A stretch of 7,265 bases of DNA, taken from contig CAZOHN010000185.1 in NCBI GenBank assembly GCA_964579325.1, positions 1 to 7,265 of the forward strand. Direction: 5' to 3'. The notes under the pieces are model-generated. The model did no database searches, had not been told where the DNA came from, and saw nothing but the letters and a program-made list of their open reading frames with translations. Numbering within the stretch: the stretch's first letter is position 1; each line of letters opens with the position of its first letter. The position numbers and the translations under genes are program-made. Shown piece after piece: positions 5,891-7,265 of this stretch. The DNA is from CAZOHN01 sp964579325 (GTDB lineage Bacteria > Pseudomonadota > Alphaproteobacteria > Rhodobacterales > Rhodobacteraceae).

Positions 5891-5982
5891 GCGCCCGAGG
5901 AGAACGATCCACAGGGTTGCTCCGGGTTCCCCGGGACCGTGCAAACGGGTAAGCGATCACCCCAAGGGCAGAGGGGGCAGAC

Positions 5983-7265
5983 ATGGCCGACATCACCGTC
6001 TTTCGGGGCGCATCCGACCGCGCATCGGAACAGGAGACGTTACCGAGCAACGTCGAGGCCGAGCAGCAGCTGCTGGGCGCGATCCTGACCAACAACGACA
6101 TCTACTTCCGGGCCTCCGAGATCGTCGGGGGCGATCATTTCTTCGACCCGGTGCACCGACGGATCTGGGAGGTTGCCGCGGCGCGGATCAAGAACAACGC
6201 GCTCGCCTCACCAGTCACGCTGAAGGCGTTTCTGGAGAATGATGAAGGGTTGAAGGCCCTGGGCGGCCCTGCCTATCTGGCGCGACTGGCCGGTGCGGCG
6301 ATCTCGTCCTATGCGGCCAAGGATTATGCCCAGACGATCCACGACCTCGCGCTGCGCCGCGAACTCATAGCACTTGGCCGGGACATCTCGGCCGAGGCGG
6401 CAGCGGTAGACGTCGAGCGCGAGCCGAACGAGCAGATCATCGCCGCCGAACAGCGACTCTACAAGCTGGCGGGCACCGGAAAGAGCGAGACCGGGTTCCA
6501 GAGCTTCCTGAAGGCGATCACCGATGCGGTCGATGTGGCCAACGCCGCACACCAGCGCGGCGGCGGGCTTGCGGGTCTGTCGACGGGCCTGATCGACATC
6601 GACAAGAAACTGGGCGGCTTGCACAAATCCGACCTTCTGATCCTCGCCGGCCGCCCTTCCATGGGCAAGACCTCGCTCGCAACGAACATCGCGTTCAACA
6701 TCGCCAAGGCCTACAAGCATGGCCGCAAGCCCGACGGGAGCGATGGCGCGGTGGATGGTGGCGTCGTGGGATTCTTCAGCCTCGAGATGAGCGCCGAGCA
6801 GCTCGCAGCCCGTATCCTGTCGGAAGCGGCCGAGATTCCGTCCGAGAACATCCGCCGCGGCGACATGACCGAGACCGAATTCCAGCGCTTCCTGCGAGCG
6901 GCCGCCGACCTCAACAAGTGCCCGCTGTGGATCGACGACACGCCTGCCCTGCCGATCAGCCAGCTTGCCGCCCGCGCGCGCCGCCTCAAGCGCACCCATG
7001 GGCTCGACGTTCTGATCATCGACTACCTGCAGCTGGTGCGCCCCGCCACGGCCAAGGACAGCCGGGTGAACGAGGTGTCGGAGATCACGCAGGGGCTGAA
7101 GGCGATCGCCAAGGAGCTCGACATCCCCGTCATCGCGCTGTCGCAGCTGAGCCGCCAGGTCGAAAGCCGCGAGGACAAGCGCCCGCAGCTGTCGGACCTG
7201 CGCGAATCCGGCTCGATCGAACAGGACGCCGATGTGGTGATGTTCGTGTTCCGCGAGGAGTACTA
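5983..7265 (+). CDS. dnaB: Replicative DNA helicase DnaB (runs off right edge)
   Basis: DnaB is the hexameric ATP-driven helicase that unwinds DNA at the replication fork and recruits primase. The window holds 427 complete codons of a gene usually near 490-500. The N-terminal helical domain opens with LPSNVEAEQQLLGAIL (20-35). The RecA-like C-terminal domain shows Walker A GRPSMGKT (223-230, K229), the SLEMSAEQLAARIL block, Walker B LIIDYLQL (around D347), SQLSRQVESR (387-396), and DLRESGSIEQDADVV starting at residue 405. A Gly/Asp-rich insertion (HGRKPDGSDGAVDGG) sits between Walker A and the SLEMS strand, probably a surface loop. The ATG at 5983 follows a GAGGGGG stretch at 5971-5977 and places the conserved domain start at the usual distance. 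The frame is intact to the edge. No intein is seen in the visible part, including Walker A, a common intein site in DnaB. Confidence 0.97.
   Translation, partial: MADITVFRGASDRASEQETLPSNVEAEQQLLGAILTNNDIYFRASEIVGGDHFFDPVHRRIWEVAAARIKNNALASPVTLKAFLENDEGLKALGGPAYLARLAGAAISSYAAKDYAQTIHDLALRRELIALGRDISAEAAAVDVEREPNEQIIAAEQRLYKLAGTGKSETGFQSFLKAITDAVDVANAAHQRGGGLAGLSTGLIDIDKKLGGLHKSDLLILAGRPSMGKTSLATNIAFNIAKAYKHGRKPDGSDGAVDGGVVGFFSLEMSAEQLAARILSEAAEIPSENIRRGDMTETEFQRFLRAAADLNKCPLWIDDTPALPISQLAARARRLKRTHGLDVLIIDYLQLVRPATAKDSRVNEVSEITQGLKAIAKELDIPVIALSQLSRQVESREDKRPQLSDLRESGSIEQDADVVMFVFREEY

Larger units (their letters stand above)
5745..5982 (+). promoter_or_regulatory. pyrE-dnaB intergenic region with DnaA-box-like sites
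   Basis: A 238-bp gap without a gene. It should hold the dnaB promoter and leader, but clear sigma-70 hexamers are not evident. What stands out is a cluster of near-matches to the 9-bp DnaA box TTATCCACA. Two match 8 of 9 positions (5771-5779 on minus, 5882-5890 on plus) and two match 7 of 9 (TGTGGACAG at 5854-5862, minus; CGATCCACA at 5905-5913, plus). A GATTC (GANTC) site lies at 5786-5790. A short inverted repeat, CCGGG at 5922-5926 with CCCGG at 5930-5934, lies in the presumed leader. DnaA control of dnaB is inference. Confidence 0.5.

Noticed and set aside
6208..6999. 263-codon open frame on the minus strand opposite dnaB
   Set aside because: Antisense shadow of the conserved dnaB coding sequence, with no recognisable protein features.

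Overview
The window looks like a chromosomal segment of an alphaproteobacterium, most likely a member of the Rhodobacterales (Rhodobacteraceae). The evidence is the high GC content, the strong GC bias at third codon positions, the style of the proteins (for example a Tat-exported cyclase whose N-terminus begins CNAC), and the urease and pyrC-pyrE-dnaB neighbourhoods. It splits into two divergent halves around a 191-bp gap at 3833-4023.

Left half, all on the minus strand, read from right to left: ureD (3832-2993), ureA (2989-2687), a 54-residue His-rich membrane protein (2676-2512), ureB (2515-2207), a 107-residue unknown protein (2195-1872), a Tat-exported cyclase-family metal hydrolase (1786-977), an AhpD/carboxymuconolactone-decarboxylase-like protein (977-582), and the first quarter of ureC (428 to beyond the left edge). 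Most junctions are tight: a 4-bp overlap, a 1-bp overlap, and gaps of 3 to 11 bp. Two are wider, 85 bp before the cyclase and 153 bp before ureC. This is a urease operon with the usual D-A-B-C order but with extra genes between its structural subunits. ureE, ureF and ureG are not visible and would be expected past the left edge. UreA, UreB and UreC form the nickel enzyme that hydrolyses urea, and UreD is part of the nickel-loading machinery.

Right half, all on the plus strand: pyrC (4024-5064) and pyrE (5061-5744) overlap by 4 bp and encode two enzymes of de novo UMP synthesis. A 238-bp gap follows, carrying several sequences that resemble DnaA boxes. Then comes dnaB (5983 to beyond the right edge), the replicative helicase.

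The points most worth a second look are: the cyclase/AhpD pair lodged between ureB and ureC; the tiny His-rich exported protein between ureA and ureB; the hairpin-rich ureC leader; the DnaA-box-like cluster before dnaB; and the lack of a Shine-Dalgarno sequence before pyrC. I saw no RNA genes, CRISPR arrays, insertion sequences or obvious pseudogenes. Nothing here is clearly a wholly new system.
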